From Corynebacterium kroppenstedtii DSM 44385 (lineage in GTDB: Bacteria > Actinomycetota > Actinomycetes > Mycobacteriales > Mycobacteriaceae), in assembly GCF_000023145.1 (NCBI RefSeq), contig NC_012704.1, positions 1,116,001 through 1,180,000 on the forward strand: a stretch of DNA of 64,000 bases, written 5' to 3'. The position numbers and the translations under genes are program-made. The first letter of the stretch is position 1. The number at the start of each line of letters is the position of its first letter. Of the stretch, positions 19,850 through 28,553 are shown piece by piece. Below the pieces are notes generated by a model. The model did no database searches and was not told the origin of the DNA. It saw nothing but the letters and a program-made list of their open reading frames with translations.

Positions 19850-21697
19850 ATGGGCACTCGTGGACCATCGTTCTTCCATCGACTCCTGGACATTAGCCGG
19901 CGCGAGATTTCCTCCGTCGTACCGGAGTTCGGGGTAGCTGGTTCACGATCCGCAGAAGTTTTTCACGGTGAAGGCCCGGCGCGGCCCCGCCTCAAGCGTT
20001 TTGGGGTTTCCGATCTTCGTCGATTCGCGCTCTTGCGGTGGCTTGGCACCTTCGGATCCGTCTTAATCATGATTGGTGGCTGGGGTGCGGGGGCGATGCC
20101 TGTTGTCGACAACACGCTCTGGGATTTCCCCATCGCTAACCTCATGGGTCGAATGTTGTTGACGTCGACTGTGCTTGTGTTCGTCGGCATCGGTTTTCTT
20201 GTCACAGCGTGGGCGCTGATGGGCTATTTCGCGTTAGCCGGTCCACGTGAGCACGGTCATGGTTGGGCTACCGCACCGGTGATGGTTCGAACCTTTGTTG
20301 CGTGGGTCATTCCTCTGGGCTTTACTGCTCCGCTTTTCACCCAGGACATTTATTCCTATATAGCTCAGGGTGCGATTGCAGCTCGAGGGCTCAACCCGTA
20401 TCAGGGCGGCCCGGTTGATCTATTAGGCGTGGCAGATCCTCTTGCTCGATCGGTGCCTTTAGTGTGGTCCCATTCGCCGTCCCCCTATGGGCCCGTCGCC
20501 ATCATGGGTGGCCAAGTGATCTCGTGGTTAACCAACGAGAACATTATGGCCGCTGTTTTCCTCTACCGTCTGGTGTCAATCATCGGCCTCACGTTGTGTG
20601 CATGGGCCGTCATCAAGCTCGCCCGTCGCTGTGGTGTGGAGGCATCGGCTGCGCTGTGGCTTGGTGTGTTAAACCCGTTATCGCTTCTTCACCTCGTCGG
20701 CGGTATCCACAATGAGTCGATCATGCTCGGCTTGTTGATGGTCGGCATGGAATGGTGCTTCAGGGCTTTCGAGCGTCCACTGGACGAGTCCCCGTCCGGG
20801 TCCGAGTTGCCCTCCCCGGTTTCTGTAGAGCCGACGACGTCGGCGTCGACGCTGTTCACGCGCCGGAGCATACTGTATTTCGTTGCCGGCGTCGGAGCGA
20901 TCTGTTGCGCGATCATGGTCAAAGTGACCAGCATCGTTGCGCTGGGCTTTGTGTGGGTCACGCTCATTCGTTCTATCCACCGCAAACATGCGTGGCTGCT
21001 CGCCACTGTGATCGTCGGATCTCTCCTGGTGTTCTTCGTCGTCGGGCTCTCTTTTGCTTCTGGCCTCGGCCTCCAATGGCTGACGGTGCAGGGCGGAGCA
21101 GCTGATATCGTCAGCTGGATGTCGATTACCACGCTCCTCGGCATTTTTGCCGGTTTCCTAGGTAGTCTGCTCGGGCTGGGTGACCACACTGAGGCGATGA
21201 CGTCGTTTATTCACGTGGTGGGGTTGGCTGTTGCTGCGCTGTGGATGGTCCGCATGCTCGTGGCCACCTATCGCGGTCGCCTCCACCCCGTCGGCGGATA
21301 CGGGGTCGGGATGCTCGTGCTCGTTCTTCTTTTCCCCGTGGTTCACCCCTGGTACGCATTGTGGGCCATTATTCCGCTAGCGGCGTGGGCGAACCGCGCT
21401 CTATTCAGAAATACGGCCGTCATCTATTCGATTATTCTCAGTTTCTTCGTTCTACCCCGCGGGTTGAAGCTGCCTGCGTGGAGCGTGACACAGACATATA
21501 TCGTTGCCGCAGTGAGCTTCGTTGTCTTGGCAGCGCTGGGGTATTTCATTCTCAAAGTCATCGAGGTTCGATCCCCAGGAATTGTGCTCGGCCATCAGGA
21601 TCCGGCCCTCACACCTAAGCCCAGAATCTCACGAAGCACCCACCACAAGACGACGAAGAACACGGACAATCGTGACCGGTCGCGTTCACTGCGGTAG
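19850..21697 (+). CDS. mptB: MptB-type alpha-(1-6)-mannosyltransferase
   Basis: This 615-residue polytopic membrane protein of the GT-C class extends the mannan core of lipomannan/lipoarabinomannan using a polyprenyl-phosphate mannose donor. About 12-13 hydrophobic segments are visible from residue 60 on. The acidic loop motif FTQDIYSYIAQG (about 162-173) carries the Asp typical of GT-C enzymes. A Ser/Pro/Glu-rich insert (about 305-332) interrupts two segments. GGGAGG eight bases before the ATG marks the start. Divergent from sufR, the same arrangement as Rv1459c/Rv1460 in M. tuberculosis, which supports the name. Confidence 0.88.
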   Translation: MGTRGPSFFHRLLDISRREISSVVPEFGVAGSRSAEVFHGEGPARPRLKRFGVSDLRRFALLRWLGTFGSVLIMIGGWGAGAMPVVDNTLWDFPIANLMGRMLLTSTVLVFVGIGFLVTAWALMGYFALAGPREHGHGWATAPVMVRTFVAWVIPLGFTAPLFTQDIYSYIAQGAIAARGLNPYQGGPVDLLGVADPLARSVPLVWSHSPSPYGPVAIMGGQVISWLTNENIMAAVFLYRLVSIIGLTLCAWAVIKLARRCGVEASAALWLGVLNPLSLLHLVGGIHNESIMLGLLMVGMEWCFRAFERPLDESPSGSELPSPVSVEPTTSASTLFTRRSILYFVAGVGAICCAIMVKVTSIVALGFVWVTLIRSIHRKHAWLLATVIVGSLLVFFVVGLSFASGLGLQWLTVQGGAADIVSWMSITTLLGIFAGFLGSLLGLGDHTEAMTSFIHVVGLAVAALWMVRMLVATYRGRLHPVGGYGVGMLVLVLLFPVVHPWYALWAIIPLAAWANRALFRNTAVIYSIILSFFVLPRGLKLPAWSVTQTYIVAAVSFVVLAALGYFILKVIEVRSPGIVLGHQDPALTPKPRISRSTHHKTTKNTDNRDRSRSLR

Positions 21698-21736
21698 CAA
21701 CCGCTGAGTCTCTCTGTCGGTATCAGTTCGTCGCGC

Positions 21737-21742
21737 TACACT
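21737..21742 (+). promoter_or_regulatory. -10 box of the ABC ATPase gene, leaderless transcript
   Basis: TACACT ends eight bases before the GTG at 21751 and no ribosome-binding site is visible, the spacing of a leaderless mRNA. Confidence 0.45.
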
Positions 21743-21750
21743 CGTACCCT

Positions 21751-22749
21751 GTGACTCACTCGAAAAATTCGCGTGGTGATGCGTTAATCCTCGATTCCGT
21801 CGTGCGGACTTTCAAGTCCCGGCGGGCCGTCGATGGCATCAGCTTTTCAGTTCGTCGTGGCGAAGTTTTCGCTCTGCTGGGCCCGAATGGTGCTGGTAAA
21901 ACGACGACGATCGAAATGTGTGAGGGATTCCAGACTCCCGATTCCGGATCGATTGAGCTTCTGGGAATGGACCCGTCGACGCAAACTGACGAGATTCGTG
22001 CCCGGATCGGCATCATGCTCCAGAACGGGGGTTCGTACCCAGGCATACGAGTCAAAGAGATGCTCTCTCTATTGGCGAGTTACAGCCAGAATCCGTTAGA
22101 TCCCTCCTGGCTCCTGGAGATCGTCGGGCTGACTGACCATGCTCACACGCCGTATCGTCGGCTCAGCGGTGGCCAGAAGCAGCGGCTCTCGTTGGCCTGC
22201 GCATTAGTCGGCCGGCCGGAAGTGATCTTTTTAGACGAGCCCACTGCTGGTCTGGACGCTCAGTCACGACTTGCTGTGTGGGATTTAATCAGCTCCCTCC
22301 GTCGCGATGAGGTGACCGTATTGCTCACCACCCACATGATGGATGAGGCGGAATCATTAGCGGATACCGTGTTGATCATTGATCATGGTCGCGTCGTCGC
22401 CCACGGGACCACTCAGGAATTAACGAATGCGGATGATGCACGAATTTCCTTAACGACGTCGGGCGCGCTGGATTTATCGGCCGCCAATAGTTTCTTGGCA
22501 GAGAACAACCGGACTGGCGCTACCCACGCAGGAAATGATGACACGCCGAAAGTGAGCCAGCCACCGCTCCGTGTCTCGGCTGTGCGCCCACAGCATTACC
22601 GCGTGGATGGGCAGGCGAACCCAGAAGCAGTGAGTGCTATCGCAGCCGCTGCTAGTGCTCAAGGAATCCTAATTACCGATCTAACGGTGGACCATCGGAG
22701 TCTTGAGGACGTCTTCTTGGATATCACCGGACGAGAGATGAGGTCCTAA
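21751..22749 (+). CDS. ABC exporter ATP-binding protein (DrrA-like)
   Basis: This 332-residue ATPase has Walker A GPNGAGKTT (44-52), signature LSGGQKQRLSLACAL (about 139) and VIFLDEPTAGLDAQ. The C-terminal 110 residues form the extra domain of DrrA-type exporters, ending in LEDVFLDITGREMR. It pairs with the following permease with no gap, so the two form one exporter. The cargo is unknown; the same gene pair sits between mptB and ctaA in related genomes. An Asn/Asp/Thr-rich insert lies near 250-265. Probably a leaderless GTG start. Confidence 0.88.
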   Translation: MTHSKNSRGDALILDSVVRTFKSRRAVDGISFSVRRGEVFALLGPNGAGKTTTIEMCEGFQTPDSGSIELLGMDPSTQTDEIRARIGIMLQNGGSYPGIRVKEMLSLLASYSQNPLDPSWLLEIVGLTDHAHTPYRRLSGGQKQRLSLACALVGRPEVIFLDEPTAGLDAQSRLAVWDLISSLRRDEVTVLLTTHMMDEAESLADTVLIIDHGRVVAHGTTQELTNADDARISLTTSGALDLSAANSFLAENNRTGATHAGNDDTPKVSQPPLRVSAVRPQHYRVDGQANPEAVSAIAAAASAQGILITDLTVDHRSLEDVFLDITGREMRS

Positions 22750-23607
22750 ATGATGGCAGACAATCGCGGCACACAGTCTCTTACTGGCACCCAATCTCCC
22801 ACTGAGGCCTCTGCTCAGGACACTGAGACCACCGAGGATTCGCGTTTTGCGCCGGGGACGTTTACACCACAGCCCCATCGAGCGTCGACAACAAAGCTTG
22901 TTTCCGCTCAAGCGAGAATGGAGACTCTCCTGTTCTTGCGTCACGGTGAGCAGCAGCTTCTCTCGATGGTCATCCCTATTGCCATGCTCATCGGCTTCAC
23001 ACTGATGCCGTTCCTCGACCTCGACGATCCGATCGCGCGGCTGTTCCCCATGGTCTTAGCGGTTGCAGTGATGTCTGCGGGATTCACGGGGCAGGCGATT
23101 GCCGTCGTCTTCGACCGTCGATATGGAGCCTTGAAGCGGATGGGAGCCTCAGCCCTCCCGAAGTGGGCGATTATTGCAGGTAAAGCGTGTGCCGTTGTGG
23201 TCGTGGTGTTGCTTCAAACCCTGGTTCTTGGTGCGATTGCCATGGTCATGGGGTGGTCGACGACTCCCCTCGGCGTCGTGATGGGGATCGTTTTCCTTAT
23301 CGTGGGAGCTGTCGCCTTCACCGCGCTAGGGCTGCTATTGGGCGGCACGCTCCATTCTGAGGTTGTTCTGGCACTGGGGAATCTCCTGTGGTTCGGGCTC
23401 ATGGGTGTGGCGGCAATCGTCGCCATGGAACCGGGAATCCGCGAGGGGATCCATGCGCTGCTCATGCTCTTCCCCTCGGTCGCCTTGACTCAAGGACTTA
23501 TCGACGCTTTCCACGGGAGCTTTAACGTCTTTGCTCTCGTGATCATGCTCATGTGGTCGGCTCTCGGCGGTTTCGCTGCGAGCAAGCTGTTCCGCTTCAC
23601 CGCCTAA
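22750..23607 (+). CDS. ABC-2 type exporter permease
   Basis: This 285-residue protein starts with a hydrophilic, Thr/Ser/Glu-rich stretch of about 50 residues. It then has six hydrophobic segments: about 75-95, 100-120, 145-170, 180-200, 210-230 and 255-275. This is an ABC-2 membrane subunit. Its ATG follows directly on the stop codon of the ATPase gene (TAA ATG), so it is translationally coupled. Cargo not evident; lipid or cell-envelope export is a guess from the mptB context. Confidence 0.82.
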   Translation: MMADNRGTQSLTGTQSPTEASAQDTETTEDSRFAPGTFTPQPHRASTTKLVSAQARMETLLFLRHGEQQLLSMVIPIAMLIGFTLMPFLDLDDPIARLFPMVLAVAVMSAGFTGQAIAVVFDRRYGALKRMGASALPKWAIIAGKACAVVVVVLLQTLVLGAIAMVMGWSTTPLGVVMGIVFLIVGAVAFTALGLLLGGTLHSEVVLALGNLLWFGLMGVAAIVAMEPGIREGIHALLMLFPSVALTQGLIDAFHGSFNVFALVIMLMWSALGGFAASKLFRFTA

Positions 23608-23718
23608 AACGTTGCCGTCGTCGGCTAGATCTGGGTTATCAGAGGCGTCCAACTCCGCGTGAGGATTTTCGTGAATAACCCCACGTGTGTGCGATCGTGG
23701 TGTTCGCCGTGCGGGCTG

Positions 23719-23724
23719 TAGGCT
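23719..23724 (+). promoter_or_regulatory. Possible -10 box of ctaA
   Basis: TAGGCT ends eight bases before the GTG at 23733, giving a leaderless transcript. A GGAGAA just before the GTG (two-base spacing) is too close to be a normal ribosome site. Confidence 0.38.
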
Positions 23725-23732
23725 GGAGAATC

Positions 23733-24776
23733 GTGAGTGCAATTCAGACTAATGATGCTCGGCGTGACGAACCGACACAATTAGGTCCCGGCTCCCGTGA
23801 AGATGCGACTACTCCTCCATCGACGGCAGGAGGATTCGTCCGCGGCTGCTATTCCTTTGCTCGTCGTACCCGCTTCCCCGTGTGTACTGTGGCCCGCCAA
23901 CGGCTGTTTGCGCTGGCGTTGTTAATTGCCCAGATCGGCATCACATTCACGGGCTCGATTGTTCGTGTGACAGCTTCAGGGTTGGGCTGCCCGACGTGGC
24001 CCGAGTGCCAACCGGGATCGCTGGTTCCAGAATCTGGATCAATCCCCTGGGTTCACCAGCTCATTGAATTCGGAAACCGCACGCTCACCTTCGTTCTGAC
24101 CATTTTCGTCATTTTGGCGTTTCTCGCGGTGTCGCGTGCCAAACGGCGTTCAGAAATCATCATCTTGGCGTTCATCCAAGGAATCGGCGTGATAGCCCAG
24201 GCGGTCATCGGCGGTATCTCCGTCCACCTTGATCTGGCGTGGTGGATGGTTGCGCTGCACTTTTTACCCTCGATGGTGCTCGTATGGCTTGCTGCCTTGC
24301 TGTGGGTTCGCATCGACGAACCCGACGACGGTAAAGCCCAGGTGATGTACCCGCAGCCTTTGCGCTGGCTGGCTCTCATGTCGTCCATCGCCATGGGGAT
24401 CACCCTGATCACAGGAACCATGGTGACGGGTGCTGGTCCTCACGCAGGCGACTCGGAGGTCCCCGCCGATTCACGGCTCCAAATACCGCTTGATCTGATG
24501 GCGCACCTGCATGCGCACGCGATGTACCTGTACCTGGGCCTCGTGGCAGGTTTATTGTTCGGGCTTCTTACTGTTCGGGCCGACCGAGCGATCATGAAGA
24601 CGACTCAATGGTTGGTTGTCTTGATTGTTCTTCAGGCTGGGGTTGGCATCGTCCAGTACTGGCTGGGCGTTCCGCGGTGGACTGTTCCGCTTCACGTCAT
24701 TGGTTCTGGCGTGATCTGTGCTGTGACAGCAGTGTTGTGGGCACAGGGTAAACGACGCGCCGCTCCGAGGATTTAG
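23733..24776 (+). CDS. ctaA: Haem A synthase CtaA
   Basis: This 347-residue membrane protein oxidises haem O to haem A for the aa3 cytochrome oxidase. About eight hydrophobic segments begin at residue 57. The extracytoplasmic loop after the first has the Cys pair GLGCPTWPEC, followed by HQLIEFGNR with a haem-ligand His; further His occur in VALHFLPS, HLHAHAMY and LHVIGSG. The long N-terminal tail (about 50 residues) is hydrophilic. The GTG at 23733 is preferred over a GTG-like start 16 codons earlier because of its position after TAGGCT. Its functional partner CtaB lies convergent downstream. Confidence 0.92.
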   Translation: MSAIQTNDARRDEPTQLGPGSREDATTPPSTAGGFVRGCYSFARRTRFPVCTVARQRLFALALLIAQIGITFTGSIVRVTASGLGCPTWPECQPGSLVPESGSIPWVHQLIEFGNRTLTFVLTIFVILAFLAVSRAKRRSEIIILAFIQGIGVIAQAVIGGISVHLDLAWWMVALHFLPSMVLVWLAALLWVRIDEPDDGKAQVMYPQPLRWLALMSSIAMGITLITGTMVTGAGPHAGDSEVPADSRLQIPLDLMAHLHAHAMYLYLGLVAGLLFGLLTVRADRAIMKTTQWLVVLIVLQAGVGIVQYWLGVPRWTVPLHVIGSGVICAVTAVLWAQGKRRAAPRI

Positions 24777-24789
24777 GTTAAAGATTTTA

Positions 24790-24869
24790 GGAAGCCTGCT
24801 GTGCGTTGTAGCGGCTTCCGTCGATCATGTTCTTGTCCGCCGAGGAATCCCCACCTCCCCATGGAGGTG
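24790..24869. other. Convergent ctaA/ctaB intergenic hairpins
   Basis: Between the two 3' ends lie GGAAGCC/GGCTTCC (24790-24796 with 24813-24819) and CACCTCC/GGAGGTG (24852-24858 with 24863-24869). Neither has a good T-run in either direction; they may still act as bidirectional transcript ends. Confidence 0.4.
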
Positions 24870-24979
24870 TCACGGGTTTATGTGTACCGGGGGTTCCGGC
24901 GGACTTTGCTTTGTCTACACGAAACGGTTCTACGAGAATTCTTTTTGTCGAATAGATGATTGTGCTCGGTGATCAGTTC

Positions 24980-25897
24980 TTAAAAGCCGAGAACTTCGTG
25001 AAGCGGTTGTAAATTGATCACGGCGTCAATGGAGAGACCAACGAACAACAACGACAAGTAGTTATTCGATAAAATAAATAACCTAATAGGTTTCACTGGT
25101 TTACCAGTAGAGATTCGCTTGTAAAGGCGAGTAGCGCTGATAATGAACCATGCCCCTGCCCCGATTGCGGTGAGAGTGTAAAACCACCCGGAGGCGAAAA
25201 TAAGGGTTAGTGACGTAAGGGCAGTAAGCCAGGTATAGAGAAGAATTTGTTTCGCAACCTGAGCTCGCGTTTTCACTACTGGCATCATGGGCACCCCGGC
25301 GCCGCGATAATCCTCTTCATATCGCATACCTAGAGCCCACGTGTGTGGCGGTGTCCAGAAGAAGATGATCATGAATAAGGCGACGGCTTGCAGCCATCCA
25401 GCCACCGAATGATTGGACGTGTTATCAGCAATAACGGCCCAGCCGACAATGACGGGCATGCACCCTGCTGCCCCGCCCCAAATCACGTTCTGCCACGTCC
25501 GGCGCTTGAGCCATTTCGTGTAGATAAAGATATAAAAGAGGATGGTCAGCATCACGAAAACTGCTGCTAAGAGCGAATGGCACAAGAACGTGAGGAACAA
25601 AAAGCTCAGCACAGTCATCGATGAGGCAAAAACCTTGGCTTCCGTGAGAGTCAGCCGGCCGTCCACCAAGGGACGGTTCTGGGTCCTCTTCATAACCTTG
25701 TCGATGTCACTGTCGACGATCATGTTGAAAGAGTTGGCAGCAGCAGCTCCCATCCATCCCCCGACAAGCGTTAACAAAATGAGCCAGAGGTGGATAGTAC
25801 CGCGATCCGCCTGAAGCATGGCGGGAATCGTTGCGACCAGGAGAAGCTCAATTACCCGTGGCTTCGTAAGCGCCACATACGCCTTTATCTTCTCCAC
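24980..25897 (-). CDS. ctaB: Protohaem IX farnesyltransferase CtaB (haem O synthase)
   Basis: This 305-residue UbiA-family prenyltransferase adds a farnesyl chain to haem B, giving haem O for CtaA. The Asp-rich prenyl-diphosphate site is [19 protein letters not shown] (about 58-76) and the second motif [12 protein letters not shown] (about 126-137). Eight or nine hydrophobic segments. GTG start after AAAGAGG. Divergent from tkt and convergent to ctaA. Confidence 0.94.
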   Translation of the reverse strand: MEKIKAYVALTKPRVIELLLVATIPAMLQADRGTIHLWLILLTLVGGWMGAAAANSFNMIVDSDIDKVMKRTQNRPLVDGRLTLTEAKVFASSMTVLSFLFLTFLCHSLLAAVFVMLTILFYIFIYTKWLKRRTWQNVIWGGAAGCMPVIVGWAVIADNTSNHSVAGWLQAVALFMIIFFWTPPHTWALGMRYEEDYRGAGVPMMPVVKTRAQVAKQILLYTWLTALTSLTLIFASGWFYTLTAIGAGAWFIISATRLYKRISTGKPVKPIRLFILSNNYLSLLFVGLSIDAVINLQPLHEVLGF

Positions 25898-26328
25898 TTG
25901 CCTCTTTTTCCTCCATGTCCGCTGACAGTCCTCATCGCTGACTGATCGTTCATGCTTGTCTCGGCACTGGTGATGGGCATCTGTGCGTCGTAGCTATGAC
26001 CATATTTAGGACAGTCACCGCCCTAGTCTAACAATCACGGTGTTATTCGTTGACTCGCCACGGGATTTTTACTCGAGGAGGAAATTCCATCCTGAACACG
26101 TGACCCCGACGGGGCTCGTAGGCGCCGCGTTTCGTCAGGCCACGCTGACCCTCTGAAGAGGGTGCCTGAGGCGGGCATGAGAGCCTGTGCAGATACCCTT
26201 TGAATAGCTTCGTAGACCGCGATGAAACTTCAGCCTAAACTGGTGTTCGTTTACTCCGAGGAGTTTTATTCCGCGGGAATGTTGCTTCAGCGGGAACCAA
26301 CTTAGCGGTCGCTACGTAGACGGTAGGC
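25898..26328. other. Divergent ctaB / tkt intergenic region with structured tkt leader
   Basis: There is no gene in these 431 bases. The left part would carry the ctaB promoter. TTGACT at 26049-26054 is a possible -35 for tkt, which would give a leader of roughly 250 bases. Within it, 26100-26275 is rich in nested inverted repeats, including the TPP-riboswitch-like element and an ACTCCGAGGAGT hairpin followed by TTTATT (26253-26270). Confidence 0.55.
26153..26233 (+). promoter_or_regulatory. TPP-riboswitch-like leader element upstream of tkt
   Basis: In order: CTGAAG (26153-26158), AGGGTGCC, GGCATGAGA (ends 26182), ATACCCTTTGAA (26193-26204), CTTCAG (26228-26233). The outer hexamers pair perfectly (P1-like), GGGT pairs with ACCC (P2-like), and TGAGA and ACCCTTTGAA match conserved TPP aptamer blocks. 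The second arm of the aptamer (CTGATC...GG-TAAT-CC) is not recognisable, so this may be a degenerate or different element, or a chance match. It lies about 95 bases before a TPP-dependent enzyme. Confidence 0.33.
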
Positions 26329-28506
26329 ATGTCTACGGCACGCGCACAGAAAGGTGATCAGAAGGTGATTGATAAGACTTCGGCAGTCATCAAGCGGTAT
26401 GCAGAAGCTCGGGAGCTCGTTCCCGACCATATCCGCAGAGCCGTGGAACCAGCTTTCCCCAAAGACTGGGATGAGATCGACTCGCGATCCGTCGACACAG
26501 TCCGCGTCTTAGCTGCAGATGCTGTTCAGAAGGCAAAATCCGGTCACCCCGGCACTGCGATGAGCTTGGCTCCCCTGGCCTACACCTTGTTCCAGCGAAC
26601 AATGCGCCATGATCCCTCGGATCCCGACTGGGTAGGCCGCGACCGATTCGTCTTATCCTGCGGGCATAGTTCGATGACTATTTACGCTCAGCTCTTCTTG
26701 GGCGGATTTGGCCTAGAGCTCGACGACCTCAAGCAGCTCCGCACGTGGGGCTCATTGACTCCCGGCCATCCGGAGTACGGGCATACCGCGGGGGTTGAAA
26801 TTACGACCGGTCCCCTGGGGCAGGGTTTGGCCTCATCCGTCGGTATGGCCATGGCCGCCCGTCGTGAGCGGGGGCTTTTTGACCCTGATGCTCCGGCAGG
26901 ACAGTCCCCCTTCGACCACTTCATTTATGTGATTGCTTCCGACGGTGACCTGGAAGAAGGCGTGACCAGCGAGGCGTCATCACTTGCAGGGACACAGAAA
27001 CTCGGCAACCTCATCGCTTTCTGGGATGACAACCGTATCTCGATCGAAAACGATACGACGATTGCGTTTAATGAAGACGTCTGCGCCCGGTATGAAGCCT
27101 ATGGATGGCAAGTTCTCAATGTTGAGTCCGGTGAAGATATTCAGGCGCTTGAAGCCGCGATCACGTTAGCTCAGCGCGAAACCAATCGTCCGACGCTCAT
27201 CCGCGTCCGAACCGTTATCGGTTACCCTTCCCCCACCAAGATGAACTCCGGTGCTGTTCACGGAGCAGCACTCGGTGATGATGAAGTTGCCGCCGTTAAG
27301 CGCATCTTAGGTTTCGATCCTGATCAGACCTTCGAAGTCTCAGACGAGGTCCTTTCTCATACGCGGTCACTTCGTGAGCGGGGTGCCCGCGCTCATGAGT
27401 CCTGGTCGGCCGACTTTGACCGGTGGGCCGCGGAGAATCCGGATCGGAAAGCCCTATTTGATCGCCTGTATGCCCGGACACTTCCCGATGGCTGGGATGC
27501 TGGTCTGCCTGAGTGGGAGGCTGATGGTTCCGGAATTGCGACGAGGAAAGCCTCGGAGGTCACTCTTCAGTCGCTGGGTGCGGCGCTACCGGAGCTGTGG
27601 GGAGGCTCTGCCGACCTAGCTGGATCGAATAACACAACTATCAAGGATGCGGATTCGTTCGGCCCCTCGACCATTTCTACTGATTCATGGAATGCGCAAC
27701 CCTACGGCCGGGTGCTTCACTTCGGTATCCGTGAGCACGCGATGGGTTCTATTCTCAACGGGATTGCTCTCCACGGGCCGACGCGCCCCTATGGCGGCAC
27801 TTTCATGGTCTTCTCTGATTACATGCGCCCTGCAGTACGTTTGGCTGCTTTGATGAAGACCGACGTGTACTACGTGTGGACACACGACTCTATCGGACTG
27901 GGCGAAGACGGCCCCACCCATCAACCTGTGGAACATCTTGCAGCCCTTCGCGCCATCCCAGGCCTTGCGGTCGTGCGTCCTGCCGATGCGAATGAGACTG
28001 CCTCCGCATGGAGAGCAGCGATTGATTCGCCCGAGGGGCCTAAAGCGTTGGCATTGTCCCGCCAGAACCTACCCGTGTTGAAGGGGACCAAGGAACTCGC
28101 TCGGGACGGTGTCCGTCGTGGCGCGTATGTCCTGGTTCGTGAGTCGGCAGAACACCCACAGGTCATCGTGATGGCCTCGGGTTCGGAAGTCCAGCTGGCC
28201 GTCGAGGCTGCCAAAGTTTTGGAATCTCGCGGTGTAGCAACACGTGTTGTGTCTGTGCCATGTATGGATTGGTTCTTGGAGCAAGATCAGTCATATCAGG
28301 ACGAAGTCCTTCCTCACGACGTCACCGCCCGCGTATCAGTGGAAGCGGGCATCGCAATGCCGTGGTATCAGCTTCTCGGGTCGCGCGGTAAAGCCGTCAG
28401 CCTTGAACACTTCGGAGCATCAGCTGCCGCTAGTGAGCTCTTTGAAAAGTTCGGCTTTACTGTCGACGCCGTCGTCGATGCTGCCACCTCTGTTGTAGAG
28501 AACTAA
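26329..28506 (+). CDS. tkt: Transketolase
   Basis: This 725-residue TPP enzyme of the non-oxidative pentose phosphate pathway moves two-carbon units between sugar phosphates. TPP-binding region: IASDGDLEEGVTSEA...GNLIAFWDDN (about 204-235). Conserved SGHPGTAMSLAPLAY (about 70-84) and HFGIREHAMGSILNGI (about 463-478) are clear. It is about 28 residues longer at the N-terminus than the C. glutamicum enzyme. The ATG at 26329 lacks a strong ribosome site; a GTG at 26365 preceded by AAAGG is a real alternative. First gene of tkt-tal-zwf-opcA-pgl, preceded by a long structured leader. Confidence 0.95.
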   Translation: MSTARAQKGDQKVIDKTSAVIKRYAEARELVPDHIRRAVEPAFPKDWDEIDSRSVDTVRVLAADAVQKAKSGHPGTAMSLAPLAYTLFQRTMRHDPSDPDWVGRDRFVLSCGHSSMTIYAQLFLGGFGLELDDLKQLRTWGSLTPGHPEYGHTAGVEITTGPLGQGLASSVGMAMAARRERGLFDPDAPAGQSPFDHFIYVIASDGDLEEGVTSEASSLAGTQKLGNLIAFWDDNRISIENDTTIAFNEDVCARYEAYGWQVLNVESGEDIQALEAAITLAQRETNRPTLIRVRTVIGYPSPTKMNSGAVHGAALGDDEVAAVKRILGFDPDQTFEVSDEVLSHTRSLRERGARAHESWSADFDRWAAENPDRKALFDRLYARTLPDGWDAGLPEWEADGSGIATRKASEVTLQSLGAALPELWGGSADLAGSNNTTIKDADSFGPSTISTDSWNAQPYGRVLHFGIREHAMGSILNGIALHGPTRPYGGTFMVFSDYMRPAVRLAALMKTDVYYVWTHDSIGLGEDGPTHQPVEHLAALRAIPGLAVVRPADANETASAWRAAIDSPEGPKALALSRQNLPVLKGTKELARDGVRRGAYVLVRESAEHPQVIVMASGSEVQLAVEAAKVLESRGVATRVVSVPCMDWFLEQDQSYQDEVLPHDVTARVSVEAGIAMPWYQLLGSRGKAVSLEHFGASAAASELFEKFGFTVDAVVDAATSVVEN

Positions 28507-28553
28507 GACCATCTACGTCATATTTGCGCGTTACGTGATGAAAGGATTTGATC

